Assembly (NCBI GenBank): GCA_024401435.1
Contig: JAKSLB010000032.1
Span: 1-34,014, forward strand
DNA: 34,014 nucleotides
Direction: 5' to 3'
Source of the DNA: Paludibacteraceae bacterium
GTDB taxonomy: Bacteria > Bacteroidota > Bacteroidia > Bacteroidales > Paludibacteraceae
Shown here: piece after piece, positions 8,087 through 17,044 of the stretch
Layout: every line of letters begins with the position of its first letter
Position numbering within the stretch: position 1 is the first letter of the stretch
The notes under the pieces: generated by a model
Told to the model about the DNA's origin: nothing
Databases searched by the model: none
The model's input: the letters and a program-made list of their open reading frames with translations, nothing else
Made by a program: the position numbers and the translations under genes

Positions 8087-10918
8087 TTATTTTTTAATGA
8101 ACTTATAACCATTGATACTATAAATTCCACGAGAAAGCGGTATGTTTTGAATCTCTCCCTTGCTCATTGAGGTAGTATGAATAAGACGACCTGTTAAATC
8201 ATATATGGATATGTTTTGCTCTTTTAGGGAATGAAGAGTGATGTGTTCACCTTCTTCATATATTAATAATGCTATTTCTTGTTCTTCTTGATTGGTAAAT
8301 ATGAGGTCGTTTTCTGTGGTTAATTTATACCCTTTGGACTCTATCCATCGTTGATATGAGCCATCTGATTCGTCTGTAATGGTTGGATAGTTGTATTTTT
8401 TTGAATCGAAACAGAAAGCGAACTGACAAGCATTCACCTTTTCTAAGTTCCCAATACCTACAATTCCGTTAGTCGTTGGAGTGGCACTGAAATTAGTTAA
8501 AGCTTTTGATTCATTTCCTTTTGGCAAGAAGTAATAGTAACCATCATGAGTATTGGATGATACAATCTTCCAAAGTTGATTTTCGCTTCCCGTTGAGTCG
8601 GTCAAAGTGATTCCGTCGTTGCTGGTTGATAGGGCATCTCCCTCTTCTGTGGTTAGAATGTAATAGTTTCCTATGGATGAAATACGCATGGATAGGTTGA
8701 TGTTGTCATCATCTTCTGTCAGCATCATCTTTCCATCTTTGTTGGATAGTATTTTATTGGCATTTTTAGAAAGTAACAAATAAGTTTTCCCCACTTCAAA
8801 ATCAGCACACCTTCTGTATCTGTTTATCTTGTCAAAAATGGAAAGATCCCATTCTGAATAGAAATGAATGATGGGATATCCTGTTCGCATATCAATAGGT
8901 AACCAGATATGCCATGATTCTCCTACATTAGCATCACTGAAATAGTCGCCACCTTTCCATCTGTCTCCCATGAAAATATATGCGTCATATAGTTTAGGCA
9001 CTTTGAAAATATAGTTGCTTTGAGAGTGGTAACTGGTATTATAATCTCTATCTACACAAGGATTCCCCATATCATTCCAACCGCTTAGTGGCATTTGTGA
9101 ATAGGAGGAGTGTGCAGGATTAGGATCCCAACCTGTACATCCTGATGTGATGGCTACGAAGCGCTTATGATATTTAAAAATGGCAGGGGCTTCGTACTGC
9201 TTTTGAACGAACATTCGCTCCCATGTATTGCTCAGATCAAGGAAGTCGTTGGTGAGTAATGTGCCATGCATGGTCATATTCTCTTCTGCGGATCCGAAAT
9301 GGTATCCGGCATTGTAATCGGAATCGAACATGAGTGTTTGGTCGCGTGAACCAGATGGTTGTTCATCGCCACGTGGACGCATTGTCTTTAAGAAAGTATA
9401 GGGTCCTTCGATTTTGTCGCTATAAAGAATGGCTACGCGACTGGCAGCATAACCAGAGCCATTCTCCCAATGCACCCACATAACATACTTTCCAGTGTTT
9501 GGACAGTACATAACTTTCGGACGTTCCAATGTACGACCATAGTTCATATCTTGATAGTCATTGCGGAGTGCTGCTTCAGGACATTTGTAAGCCATGCATT
9601 CATATTTCCAGTTGTATAAATCTTTAGAGGTGTAGCAGACAATTCCATTACTTCGAACTGGTGATGGACGATAGTTTTCTCCAAACCAGTAATAAGTTCC
9701 ATTTTCATAAAGCACGCAGCCTCCATGAGCATTGATGTGATTGCCATCTTCGTCGTACCAATTCATTCCTAAACGAAGTGCAGAACTTCCTATATGGAAA
9801 GAGTGGTAAGGTTGCTCATTGGCATTATCCACACGAATCAAATGCCAATAATGTTTCCCGTCTGAACCATCTTTGTCGCTATACACGCCTTTAGCATCGG
9901 AGGTTCCATCTGTACCTAAGTATTTACTATTGGAACTGAATTGTAAGCGAACATAAAGATCTTCATTAGGCGCGTAAGCAATTTTAAAACGTGCTGAACT
10001 ATTAGAAGCGGAATTGACTAATTTGACACTATACTCGCCATCTGCACTCAAATAGGTGTTGGAAGCCACATTTTTGATGGCGTATGTTCCATTGCCAGCT
10101 TCTTCAAATGTGAATTGTTGCGCTGTGGTGAATTTCCTATTTTTGATCTGGATGCTATTGTTTTCGTTAGAAAGATATCGATTGCTGGCGTGCATAATGT
10201 AATATTTCACACCCGTAGTAAAGGCGGGATTCCTTTGCTCGTTATAATTTGAAAGTGCTGTGTTGAGCGCTTGAGTGGCAGAGATGACCTCTTGTTGCGA
10301 AGATGGGTTTTGTAACACATTGTCGGCATCGTTAATGGCATTTTGTAGTTTTTGTCGAACAGCATTGGTGAACTGACCTTCTCCGTCACCTGCAGAAGTT
10401 GAGGCTAAACGGTCTTCTGCTTTTGCAATGATGCTTTCCAATCCGTCGGTTACTATGTTGCTGCCGTTGGCTTCCCGTAGGAACCAATAGTGAAGTGTTT
10501 CCTTTCCATTCTTATCCGAATAGACACTGCTTCCTGCGGCAGTCCCATCTGTACCTAAATAAAGATTATTATCTGCACATTTGAATTTGACGAAATCACC
10601 ACCGCTACTCTCTATGGAAAATTTCGCCACATTGCTGGTTGAAGAGGTGTACTCGGTATTCCAAGTCTCCTTTTTGGCTACATTGGTTCCTGTTTTTTTA
10701 CTTCTGATAAGGTAATAATTGCCAGATTGAACAAATTGAAAAGTTTGACTCTCTGAACCATCAAAGGTGTGAAGGTTAGGTACGCCATCGACAGCAGAAA
10801 GAGACATTCCACTGGAGTGAAATATATAATAAGTGGTTTGTGTGCTTATGGCGAATATACAAGTTGAAAAAAATGAGAATGTACAAGTTAATAGCAGTAA
10901 TAATTTTTTGTGTATCAT
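8087..10918 (-). CDS. Secreted GH43-like (galactanase-type) protein with three beta-trefoil-like regions and a T9SS tail
   Basis: A 943-residue modular protein. Signal peptide at about 1-23. A ricin-like beta-trefoil region at about 27-150, a helical FIVAR-like segment at about 155-232, and a second trefoil-like region at about 233-365 that repeats the first (both contain the YLGTDGT and VYSDK phrases). A five-bladed GH43-type domain lies at about 372-700, opening with NAHGGCVLYENGTYYWFGEN. This opening lacks the Asp base usual in GH43 but is what I associate with exo-1,3-beta-galactanase-like GH43 (subfamily 24 type); Glu465 in ERPKV and Glu576 in YEAPAIF would be the modulator and acid. A third trefoil-like region occupies about 705-850, and the C-terminus (about 870-943, ISIYDLTGRLIHT, LSRGIYSING) is a T9SS type A sorting domain. 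Likely surface or secreted; probable substrate arabinogalactan side chains, by inference. Single gene, with no clear TAnnTTTG promoter seen upstream. Confidence 0.83.
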   Translation of the reverse strand: MIHKKLLLLLTCTFSFFSTCIFAISTQTTYYIFHSSGMSLSAVDGVPNLHTFDGSESQTFQFVQSGNYYLIRSKKTGTNVAKKETWNTEYTSSTSNVAKFSIESSGGDFVKFKCADNNLYLGTDGTAAGSSVYSDKNGKETLHYWFLREANGSNIVTDGLESIIAKAEDRLASTSAGDGEGQFTNAVRQKLQNAINDADNVLQNPSSQQEVISATQALNTALSNYNEQRNPAFTTGVKYYIMHASNRYLSNENNSIQIKNRKFTTAQQFTFEEAGNGTYAIKNVASNTYLSADGEYSVKLVNSASNSSARFKIAYAPNEDLYVRLQFSSNSKYLGTDGTSDAKGVYSDKDGSDGKHYWHLIRVDNANEQPYHSFHIGSSALRLGMNWYDEDGNHINAHGGCVLYENGTYYWFGENYRPSPVRSNGIVCYTSKDLYNWKYECMAYKCPEAALRNDYQDMNYGRTLERPKVMYCPNTGKYVMWVHWENGSGYAASRVAILYSDKIEGPYTFLKTMRPRGDEQPSGSRDQTLMFDSDYNAGYHFGSAEENMTMHGTLLTNDFLDLSNTWERMFVQKQYEAPAIFKYHKRFVAITSGCTGWDPNPAHSSYSQMPLSGWNDMGNPCVDRDYNTSYHSQSNYIFKVPKLYDAYIFMGDRWKGGDYFSDANVGESWHIWLPIDMRTGYPIIHFYSEWDLSIFDKINRYRRCADFEVGKTYLLLSKNANKILSNKDGKMMLTEDDDNINLSMRISSIGNYYILTTEEGDALSTSNDGITLTDSTGSENQLWKIVSSNTHDGYYYFLPKGNESKALTNFSATPTTNGIVGIGNLEKVNACQFAFCFDSKKYNYPTITDESDGSYQRWIESKGYKLTTENDLIFTNQEEQEIALLIYEEGEHITLHSLKEQNISIYDLTGRLIHTTSMSKGEIQNIPLSRGIYSINGYKFIKK

Positions 10919-11096
10919 GGTGTTGATGTTTTTTTTATTATGAGTAATGGTTTTTCGGGTGCTAAGATATAAATAATTAAGGAAAGAGAATAAATCTGTG
11001 TGAATAATTCGTGAAAGTATTTGGAATGATAGTGTTAATTGATGGGGTGCAAAATAGAAAAGAGTGTTTTCAAGGTTTCCTAGATATATATTGATT

Positions 11097-11256
11097 GAAA
11101 AGGAAGTGAATGTAGAGATAAAAAAGGGGGCGAATGTGGGGATAAAAAAGGAAGTGAATGTGGGGATAGAAAAGGAAGTGAATGTGGGGATAAAAAAGGA
11201 AGTGAATGTGGGGATAGAAAGGGGGGCGAATGTGGGGATAGAAAGGGGGGCGAATG
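11097..11256. repeat. 24-bp tandem repeat array, about 6.7 copies
   Basis: Units begin at 11097, 11121, 11145, 11169, 11193, 11217 and 11241 (the last partial), each exactly 24 bp. The unit is an A-run, a purine core, then GAATGTGGGGATA. Two core versions alternate irregularly: GGAAGTGAATG and GGGGGCGAATG. As 24 is a multiple of three, the array stays open in several frames (as 8-residue repeats), but no start context supports translation. It lies in the spacer between the GH43-like gene and hppA, upstream of the hppA promoter. Confidence 0.9.
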
Positions 11257-11266
11257 CAATTCGCCC
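11248..11266. repeat. Palindrome closing the 24-bp array
   Basis: GGGCGAAT (11248-11255) and ATTCGCCC (11259-11266) pair perfectly around a GCA loop. The left arm is itself part of the last tandem unit, so the array ends in a hairpin. Palindromes of this type are a common style of dispersed intergenic element; I infer a mobile or REP-like origin. Confidence 0.7.
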
Positions 11267-11339
11267 GTACGGAAGAAAATCTCATAAAAAATATGTAAAA
11301 AAATGATAAAAAAAAATTTCGTTTTGATAAAAAGAAATT

Positions 11340-11347
11340 TATCTTTG
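11340..11347 (+). promoter_or_regulatory. Candidate -7 promoter box for hppA
   Basis: TATCTTTG matches TAnnTTTG and lies about 100 bases before the hppA start. A TTTG at 11323-11326 is only 13 bp upstream, closer than the usual spacing, so the -33 element is uncertain. Confidence 0.5.
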
Positions 11348-11449
11348 CTAAACATGGAATTGAAAAACATATTAATTTGCTTTTTAGAAAACGGCAAAGA
11401 ATCTTTTAAACGTTGAAATATTGTTAAACTTAGATAAAATAGTGAGCTT

Positions 11450-13639
11450 ATGGAGAAATTGTTTTTATGTGTCCTATTAGCTTCAATCCTAGCATTAGGA
11501 TTTGCCTATATCTTCTATCGTTGGATGAAGAAGGAGGATGAAGGAACGGACTTAATGAAGAAAATCGCACAATATGTTCGAGAAGGTGCGATGGCGTATT
11601 TGAAACAACAATACAAGGTGGTGATAATTGTTTTTGCAGTGTTGGCGGTATTGTTTTCGCTTATGGCGGTCTTTGGATTACAAAACAATTGGGTTCCATT
11701 TGCATTCCTGACTGGAGGTTTCTTCTCTGGATTAGCAGGATTTTTTGGTATGAAAACTGCTACCTATGCATCTGCTCGTACGGCGAATGCTGCCAAAAAC
11801 TCTTTGAATAGTGGTTTGAAAGTTGCATTTCGCTCAGGCGCTGTTATGGGTCTAACTGTTGTTGGTCTTGCTTTGTTGGATGTGTCTGTTTGGTTTTTGA
11901 TTTTGGATCATTTTGTTGGCCCGGAACATCACTTGGTGACTATCACTACCACAATGTTAACTTTCGGAATGGGTGCTTCTACGCAAGCCTTGTTTGCTCG
12001 TGTGGGTGGTGGTATTTATACTAAGGCGGCTGATGTTGGTGCTGACCTTGTTGGTAAAACTGAATATAATATTCCTGAGGATGACCCTCGTAACCCAGCT
12101 ACTATTGCTGATAATGTAGGTGATAATGTGGGTGACGTGGCAGGTATGGGTGCTGACCTATACGAATCTTATGCAGGTTCTATTTTGGCTACTATGGCTT
12201 TGGGAGCATCAGCTTTTGCTACTTCAGCAGTGGAAGGTATGCAATTGAAAGCTGTCTTAGCACCAGCTTTAATTGCTGCTATCGGTGTATTATTGTCTCT
12301 TTTGGGAATCTTCATGGTGAAGACAAAAGAAGATGCTGGTATGAAAGAGTTGCTTGCAGCTCTTGGTCGTGGTACTAATACTGCTGCTGTCTTGATAGCT
12401 GTAGCCACATTTGGTGTGTTCGCATTCCTATTTGGTACAGAGAGTAATCAATGGTGGCAGGTTTCTCTCTCTGTTGTGGTTGGTTTGACTGCTGGTGTGA
12501 TTATTGGAAAGGCAACTGAATATTATACTTCTCAGAGTTATAAACCAACTCAGAAGGTTTCTGAAAGCTCACAAACAGGTCCCGCTACAGTCATTATCTC
12601 TGGTTTGGGATTGGGTATGTTGTCAACGGCTATTCCAGTTGTAACGGTAGGTGTGGCAATTGTTTTAGCTTATCTCTGTGCAAATGGATTCTCATTAGAG
12701 TTTAATGCGGCAAATCTTTCTATGGGATTGTATGGTATTGGTATCGCTGCAGTGGGTATGTTATCAACTTTAGGTATCACTTTGGCAACAGATGCATACG
12801 GTCCAATTGCAGATAATGCAGGTGGAAATGCTGAGATGAGCGGATTGGATCCTGAGGTTCGTAGACGTACAGATGCGTTGGATGCTTTAGGTAACACAAC
12901 TGCTGCAACAGGTAAAGGTTTCGCTATCGGTTCGGCAGCGTTGACAGCATTAGCATTATTAGCTTCTTATGTTGAGGAGATTAAGATTGCTTTAATCCGT
13001 ATGGAAGAAGCTCTTCCTAATGGAGTGGATGCTGCAGAGGCAACATTGGTTGATTTTATGAATGCATACAATGTTAATCTAATGAATCCAATTGTTTTAG
13101 TCGGTGTCTTTATTGGAGCTATGATGGCGTTTGTATTCTGTGGTTTAACTATGAATGCAGTTGGTCGTGCTGCACAAAAAATGGTAGAAGAGGTTCGCCG
13201 TCAGTTCCAAACAATCAAAGGAATTTTGGAAGGACAGGGTACACCAGATTATGCACGTTGCGTAGAAATCTCTACCAAAGGTGCACAACGTGAAATGTTA
13301 TTACCTTCCATATTAGCTATATTGGTTCCAATTATCACAGGTTTGATTCTTGGTATTGGTGGTGTACTTGGTTTGCTAATTGGCGGTTTAAGTACAGGCT
13401 TTGTTTTGGCTGTCTTTATGGCCAATGCAGGTGGCGCTTGGGATAATGCTAAGAAGTATGTCGAAGAGGGCAACTTTGGAGGAAAAGGTTCTGAGTGTCA
13501 TAAAGCAACTGTGGTTGGTGATACAGTAGGAGATCCTTTTAAAGATACATCTGGTCCATCTTTGAACATCCTTATCAAGTTGATGAGTATGGTTTCTATT
13601 GTGATGGCTGGTTTGACTGTATCATTCCATTTGCTATAG
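11450..13639 (+). CDS. hppA: Membrane-bound ion-pumping pyrophosphatase, K+-dependent type
   Basis: A 729-residue polytopic membrane protein that couples hydrolysis of pyrophosphate to pumping of Na+ and/or H+. Family signatures are present in order: DVGADLVGK and [13 protein letters not shown] near residue 200, DNVGDNVGD just after, [12 protein letters not shown] near 450, and [10 protein letters not shown] near 481. The Ala (not Lys) in [10 protein letters not shown] is the residue known to mark K+-dependent enzymes. About 16 hydrophobic segments are expected for the family, and many are visible, including the first at 1-22. Whether it moves Na+ or H+ cannot be settled by eye; many Bacteroidetes members pump Na+. 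Single gene from the 11340 promoter. No terminator directly follows; the next hairpin is at 13789. Confidence 0.95.
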   Translation: MEKLFLCVLLASILALGFAYIFYRWMKKEDEGTDLMKKIAQYVREGAMAYLKQQYKVVIIVFAVLAVLFSLMAVFGLQNNWVPFAFLTGGFFSGLAGFFGMKTATYASARTANAAKNSLNSGLKVAFRSGAVMGLTVVGLALLDVSVWFLILDHFVGPEHHLVTITTTMLTFGMGASTQALFARVGGGIYTKAADVGADLVGKTEYNIPEDDPRNPATIADNVGDNVGDVAGMGADLYESYAGSILATMALGASAFATSAVEGMQLKAVLAPALIAAIGVLLSLLGIFMVKTKEDAGMKELLAALGRGTNTAAVLIAVATFGVFAFLFGTESNQWWQVSLSVVVGLTAGVIIGKATEYYTSQSYKPTQKVSESSQTGPATVIISGLGLGMLSTAIPVVTVGVAIVLAYLCANGFSLEFNAANLSMGLYGIGIAAVGMLSTLGITLATDAYGPIADNAGGNAEMSGLDPEVRRRTDALDALGNTTAATGKGFAIGSAALTALALLASYVEEIKIALIRMEEALPNGVDAAEATLVDFMNAYNVNLMNPIVLVGVFIGAMMAFVFCGLTMNAVGRAAQKMVEEVRRQFQTIKGILEGQGTPDYARCVEISTKGAQREMLLPSILAILVPIITGLILGIGGVLGLLIGGLSTGFVLAVFMANAGGAWDNAKKYVEEGNFGGKGSECHKATVVGDTVGDPFKDTSGPSLNILIKLMSMVSIVMAGLTVSFHLL

Positions 13640-13728
13640 AATAATCGAGGGTCCACAAGAGAAGAGTAATATTTTCTAAATGTGGAAAACTCATTAAAAA
13701 AAAGTATTTTTCATATTCATTTTTGTTC

Positions 13729-13736
13729 TATTTTTG
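13729..13736 (+). promoter_or_regulatory. Candidate -7 promoter box for pyrBI
   Basis: TATTTTTG matches TAnnTTTG. It lies 113 bases before the pyrB start, upstream of the terminator-like hairpin at 13789-13829. No promoter could fit in the 20 bases between that hairpin and pyrB, so this is the best candidate. Confidence 0.55.
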
Positions 13737-13788
13737 CAAATTGAAAATGAGTTTGATATGATGCGTAAAAAAGAAATATAAATAACAT

Positions 13789-13829
13789 AAAAAAACCAAT
13801 GCGACTTTGGCTCGTGTTGGTTTTTTTTT
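13789..13829 (+). terminator. Terminator hairpin in the pyrBI leader, candidate attenuator
   Basis: AACCAATGCGA (13794-13804) pairs with TCGTGTTGGTT (13812-13822) over 11 bp including two G-T pairs, with a 7-base loop; an A-run before and a 9-base T-run after (13821-13829) complete a textbook intrinsic terminator. It ends 20 bases before the pyrB start codon, downstream of the -7 box at 13729. A tiny reading frame (MMRKKEI, 13758-13781) lies just before the stem. It could alternatively be simply the terminator of hppA. Confidence 0.75.
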
Positions 13830-13849
13830 GAAAAAAAACATAGAACCTT

Positions 13850-14758
13850 ATGGCTATTCAAAGTTTAGTTTCTATTACAGATTATTCAAAAGAGAAGATT
13901 TTGCAGATTTTGGAAAAGGCTGCAAATTTTGAGAAGAATCCCAATCAGCAGATTCTGAATGGGAAGGTGATTGCAACGTTGTTTTTTGAGCCATCAACGC
14001 GTACGCGTTTGAGTTTTGAAACTGCTGTAAATCGTTTGGGCGGACGTATCATTGGATTCTCGGATGCTCGTACAACAAGTGGTACAAAGGGTGAAACCTT
14101 GAAAGATACTATCATTATGGTTAGCAATTATGCTGATCTGATTGTGATGAGAAATCCAATTGAAGGGGCAGCTCGTTATGCTTCTGAGGTTTCAAGTGTT
14201 CCTGTTATCAATGCTGGTGATGGTGCTAATCAACATCCGACACAAACGATGCTTGACCTTTATTCTATTAAGAAGACACAAGGTAAGTTGGAAGATTTGA
14301 AAATCTGTTTAGTGGGTGATTTGAAATATGGTCGTACCGTGCATTCTCTGATTCAGGCAATGTCTCATTTCAATCCAAAATTCTCCTTCATCGCTCCTAA
14401 AGAATTGGAGATGCCTGATGAATACAAATTGTTCTGCAAAGAACACAACATTCCGTTCGAGGAACATACAGAGTTGAATGAGGCTAATATAGCTGATGCC
14501 GATATCCTCTATATGACTCGTGTGCAAAAAGAACGTTTCACAGATCTTTTTGAGTATGAGAAGGTAAAGGATGTTTATACTTTGCGTAATAAATTGTTGG
14601 AAAACACGAAGCCTAATCTTCGTATTCTTCATCCGCTTCCTCGTGTCAATGAAATTGATTATGACGTGGATAATAATGAGAAAGCATATTATTTTCAACA
14701 GGCTAAAAATGGAGTATATGCTCGTCAAGCTGTGATTTGCGACTTGTTAGGCTTATAA
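13850..14758 (+). CDS. pyrB: Aspartate carbamoyltransferase catalytic chain
   Basis: 302 residues, the normal length. It joins carbamoyl phosphate and aspartate to form N-carbamoyl-aspartate, the committed step of pyrimidine synthesis. The carbamoyl-phosphate loop [12 protein letters not shown] is at about 47-58 (STRTR 49-53), the [10 protein letters not shown] motif near 129-138, and the HPLPRVNEI segment near 263. It is directly followed by pyrI 19 bp downstream, so the enzyme is the class B-type holoenzyme with regulatory chains. Expression is probably governed by the leader hairpin before it. Confidence 0.97.
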   Translation: MAIQSLVSITDYSKEKILQILEKAANFEKNPNQQILNGKVIATLFFEPSTRTRLSFETAVNRLGGRIIGFSDARTTSGTKGETLKDTIIMVSNYADLIVMRNPIEGAARYASEVSSVPVINAGDGANQHPTQTMLDLYSIKKTQGKLEDLKICLVGDLKYGRTVHSLIQAMSHFNPKFSFIAPKELEMPDEYKLFCKEHNIPFEEHTELNEANIADADILYMTRVQKERFTDLFEYEKVKDVYTLRNKLLENTKPNLRILHPLPRVNEIDYDVDNNEKAYYFQQAKNGVYARQAVICDLLGL

Positions 14759-14777
14759 GGATACTGCTAAAAATTGA

Positions 14778-15236
14778 ATGACAATGGAAAAAGAATTAAA
14801 AGTAGCTGCCTTACGTAATGGCACTGTAATTGACCATATACCTTCCGAGAAGTTGTTTCAGGTTATCTCTCTCTTAGAGTTGAATAACGTAACGAACCAA
14901 GTGACATTCGGTTATAATTTAGAAAGCAAGAAATTGGGTAAAAAGGCTATCATCAAAGTCTCTGATAAATATTTGAGTCAAGATGAAGTGAATAAAATAG
15001 CTATCCTTGCACCAAAGGCTAAGATTAACATCATTAAAGAATATGAAGTGGCTGAGAAAATGCAACTTCAATTGCCTGATGAGATTCTTGGTGTAATTAA
15101 ATGCAAAAACCCTAAATGTATCACCAACAACGAACCTATGATTACTAAATTTCGTACGATTGACAAAACAAAGGCTTTGTTTAAATGTCATTATTGCGAG
15201 AGAATTGTGGAGGGGGAAAATGTGGAGATTATATAA
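14778..15236 (+). CDS. pyrI: Aspartate carbamoyltransferase regulatory chain
   Basis: 152 residues. It binds nucleotide effectors in its N-terminal domain (KVAALRNGTVIDHIPSEK, LLELNNVTNQVTFGYNLESK) and contacts PyrB through a C-terminal zinc domain, whose four cysteines are visible as CKNPKC and CHYC near the C-terminus. Start codons at 14778 and 14784 are both possible (MTMEKEL); the first is used here. Co-transcribed with pyrB. Confidence 0.96.
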   Translation: MTMEKELKVAALRNGTVIDHIPSEKLFQVISLLELNNVTNQVTFGYNLESKKLGKKAIIKVSDKYLSQDEVNKIAILAPKAKINIIKEYEVAEKMQLQLPDEILGVIKCKNPKCITNNEPMITKFRTIDKTKALFKCHYCERIVEGENVEII

Positions 15237-15344
15237 AAGAGCTAAGAATTAAGAACCTTCTTGGAATAAATACTGCTCGTCCGTACAGAAAGAGGTTCGT
15301 ATTATTAAAAGGGTAAATACAATACCCGCATATGATTAGTAAAA

Positions 15345-15914
15345 ATGTCAAAACAGTCTTTTAAACCAGGTACAATGATTTATCCGCTTCCTGCGGCAAT
15401 GATATCTTGTGGGAAATCGGAGGAAGAGTATAATATCTTTACTGTCTCTTGGATTGGAACCATTTGCTCTGATCCTGCCATGTGTTATATCTCTGTACGA
15501 CCAAGTCGCCATTCGTATGATATCATTAAACGTAATGGTGAGTTTGTGATTAATCTTACCAATGAAGCATTGGCTTATGCTACTGATTGGTGTGGCGTTC
15601 GTTCTGGTAGGGATTATAACAAGTTTAAGGAGATGAAATTAACACCTATGAAGACAGAAGTGATTGATTCTGTTATCATAGAAGAGTCTCCTCTTTCAAT
15701 TGAATGTAAGGTGAAACAAATCATACCGTTAGGCTCTCATGACATGTTTATTGCAGAGGTGGTAAATGTTATGGCAGACGAAAAATATATGGATAAAGAG
15801 ACGGGCGCTTTCTTATTGTCTGATGCAAAGTTGATGGCTTATAATCACGGAGCTTATTATAAAATCGGAGAGAAAATAGGAAAGTTTGGTTGGTCTGTTC
15901 AAAAGAAAAAATAA
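15345..15914 (+). CDS. Flavin reductase family protein (flavoredoxin-like, FMN-binding split barrel)
   Basis: 189 residues with the flavin reductase/flavoredoxin pattern: an N-terminal YPLPAAMISCG strand, FTVSWIGTICSDPAMCYISV, then RPSRHSYDIIKRNGEFVINL, which in this family forms the FMN-binding pocket. Such proteins bind FMN non-covalently and act as electron carriers or NAD(P)H:flavin oxidoreductases; the partner here is unknown. It lies 108 bp after pyrI in the same direction. The gap contains a small GGGTA/TACCC inverted repeat (15311-15325) but no T-run, so read-through from pyrBI is possible. A link to pyrimidine synthesis is not implied by the sequence. Confidence 0.85.
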   Translation: MSKQSFKPGTMIYPLPAAMISCGKSEEEYNIFTVSWIGTICSDPAMCYISVRPSRHSYDIIKRNGEFVINLTNEALAYATDWCGVRSGRDYNKFKEMKLTPMKTEVIDSVIIEESPLSIECKVKQIIPLGSHDMFIAEVVNVMADEKYMDKETGAFLLSDAKLMAYNHGAYYKIGEKIGKFGWSVQKKK

Positions 15915-15922
15915 AGGAGATT

Positions 15923-15955
15923 TTGATGAGGGTGAATTCGATTTGCCCTCATTAA
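15923..15955. terminator. Bidirectional hairpin terminator between convergent genes
   Basis: A 15-bp stem (15923-15937 with 15941-15955, including three G-T pairs) and a TCG loop lie exactly between the flavin reductase gene and the convergent radical SAM gene; the hairpin's right arm contains the latter's stop codon. It is T-rich on the plus-strand exit side. Confidence 0.65.
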
Positions 15956-16947
15956 TTTATCTTCATTTCGTATTTTGATAAAGATGAATCTCCTTGTAGT
16001 TTGACTGTTAATCCTTTTTCTTCGAATATCTTCTTGTTTTGACCCGCATATCCCCAAACAAAATTTATTTGCGAAGGATTTACTTCTAATCGTATTTCCT
16101 TGTTGCTGATTCCATTTAATTCCTTATTCAGGATCTCAGCCCAGATCTTTGTCATCATCAATTCCTTGAAAGATTTGTGGTAAGGTCCTGCCAAAAGAGA
16201 TTTCTCATGCGTCAGTTCTTCTGAGGCATGCAGTCCTACGCGCAAGATGGTGAGACCAGCAGACTCGAAACGCAAGTAGAAGTCTTTAGCCCATGCAACT
16301 GCCGTGTCAAGGTCCAATGGAGTGTATCGACCTAACTCAAATAGTTTGGCAAGTTGTGTCCCTTTGATAACGAGTGTAGGGTAAATACGTGTATTATCAG
16401 CTCCCAAACTGATAATGTCTTCTACTGTTTGTCGGGAACGTTCGTAAGTGTCGTGAGGTAATCCAATCATCATTTGCAGTCCGAGATGAAACCCTGCAGA
16501 ATGTATCATATCTGCTGCTTGACGGATAGCGTCGCTCTTATGTCCGCGACCTGATGCCATTAGTACATCGTCATTGGTAGATTGCGCTCCTAATTCGATG
16601 GTGGTCACACCATAGCGCTTCAGCAAATCGATGACACGTGGGTTGATATAATCGGGACGCGTAGAAAGCCGTATACCGCATATTTTACCTTCTTGCAAGT
16701 ATTTGTATGCTTTCTGTAGATATCGTTCCTGTAAATCGAGAGGAATGCCTGTAAATGACCCTCCGAAGAATGCAATCTCCACTTCACGACCATCATTCAT
16801 CGTGTTAAGGTAAGTGTCGACAATCGATGGAATATCCTCTGGTTGAGGAATTACCTGCTGACCGCTTATCTTAGCTTGATTACAAAAGATGCATTGATGG
16901 GGGCAAGCTAGTTCGGGAATGAATATGGGTATGTTGGAGTGTTTCAT
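15952..16947 (-). CDS. Radical SAM protein of the Elp3/YhcC-like type
   Basis: 331 residues from the ATG at 16945-16947 (MKHSNIPIFIPELACPHQ). An in-frame upstream ATG at 17004 exists, but it lies inside the ileS terminator, so the shorter start is preferred. Three cysteines in CPHQCIFC (C15, C19, C22) bind the [4Fe-4S] cluster; EIAFFGGSFTG, the strand with LSTRPDYI, and GLQMMIGLPHDT are typical SAM-barrel motifs of the Elp3/YhcC group. Members act on tRNA or are of unknown function. The C-terminal part (Ile/Asn/Lys-rich) matches the auxiliary region of the shorter family members, with no acetyltransferase domain as in true Elp3. Substrate unknown. Confidence 0.85.
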   Translation of the reverse strand: MKHSNIPIFIPELACPHQCIFCNQAKISGQQVIPQPEDIPSIVDTYLNTMNDGREVEIAFFGGSFTGIPLDLQERYLQKAYKYLQEGKICGIRLSTRPDYINPRVIDLLKRYGVTTIELGAQSTNDDVLMASGRGHKSDAIRQAADMIHSAGFHLGLQMMIGLPHDTYERSRQTVEDIISLGADNTRIYPTLVIKGTQLAKLFELGRYTPLDLDTAVAWAKDFYLRFESAGLTILRVGLHASEELTHEKSLLAGPYHKSFKELMMTKIWAEILNKELNGISNKEIRLEVNPSQINFVWGYAGQNKKIFEEKGLTVKLQGDSSLSKYEMKIN

Positions 16948-16991
16948 TTTCTTTATTGGTGTTCGGTCATATACAGCTTTTATGAAAGTAT

Positions 16992-17027
16992 AAAAAAGCC
17001 ACAAAACAATGAATGTCTTGTGGCTTT
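16992..17027 (-). terminator. ileS intrinsic terminator
   Basis: A 14-bp stem (16995-17008 with 17014-17027, one G-T pair) around a 5-base loop, followed on the minus strand by a T-run (complement of the A-run 16992-16997). It lies 18 bases after the ileS stop and ends ileS transcription before the radical SAM gene. Confidence 0.85.
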
Positions 17028-17044
17028 CGTGATTTGTTATTTTC

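Noticed and set aside
11097-11256. CRISPR array
   Set aside because: Units are contiguous with no spacers; it is a tandem minisatellite.
11064-11306. 80-codon plus-strand frame over the 24-bp array as a repeat protein gene
   Set aside because: The frame is open because the unit is a multiple of three; several frames are open alike, and there is no promoter spacing, start context or known domain.
15270-15300. Remnant of the palindromic element in the pyrI-flavin reductase gap
   Set aside because: Only the short string TCGTCCGTACAGAAAG resembles the end of the 11248 palindrome; too short to support.
16948-17004. N-terminal extension of the radical SAM protein from the upstream ATG at 17004
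   Set aside because: The extension would begin inside the ileS terminator hairpin and adds residues with no family match; the ATG at 16947 fits the family start.
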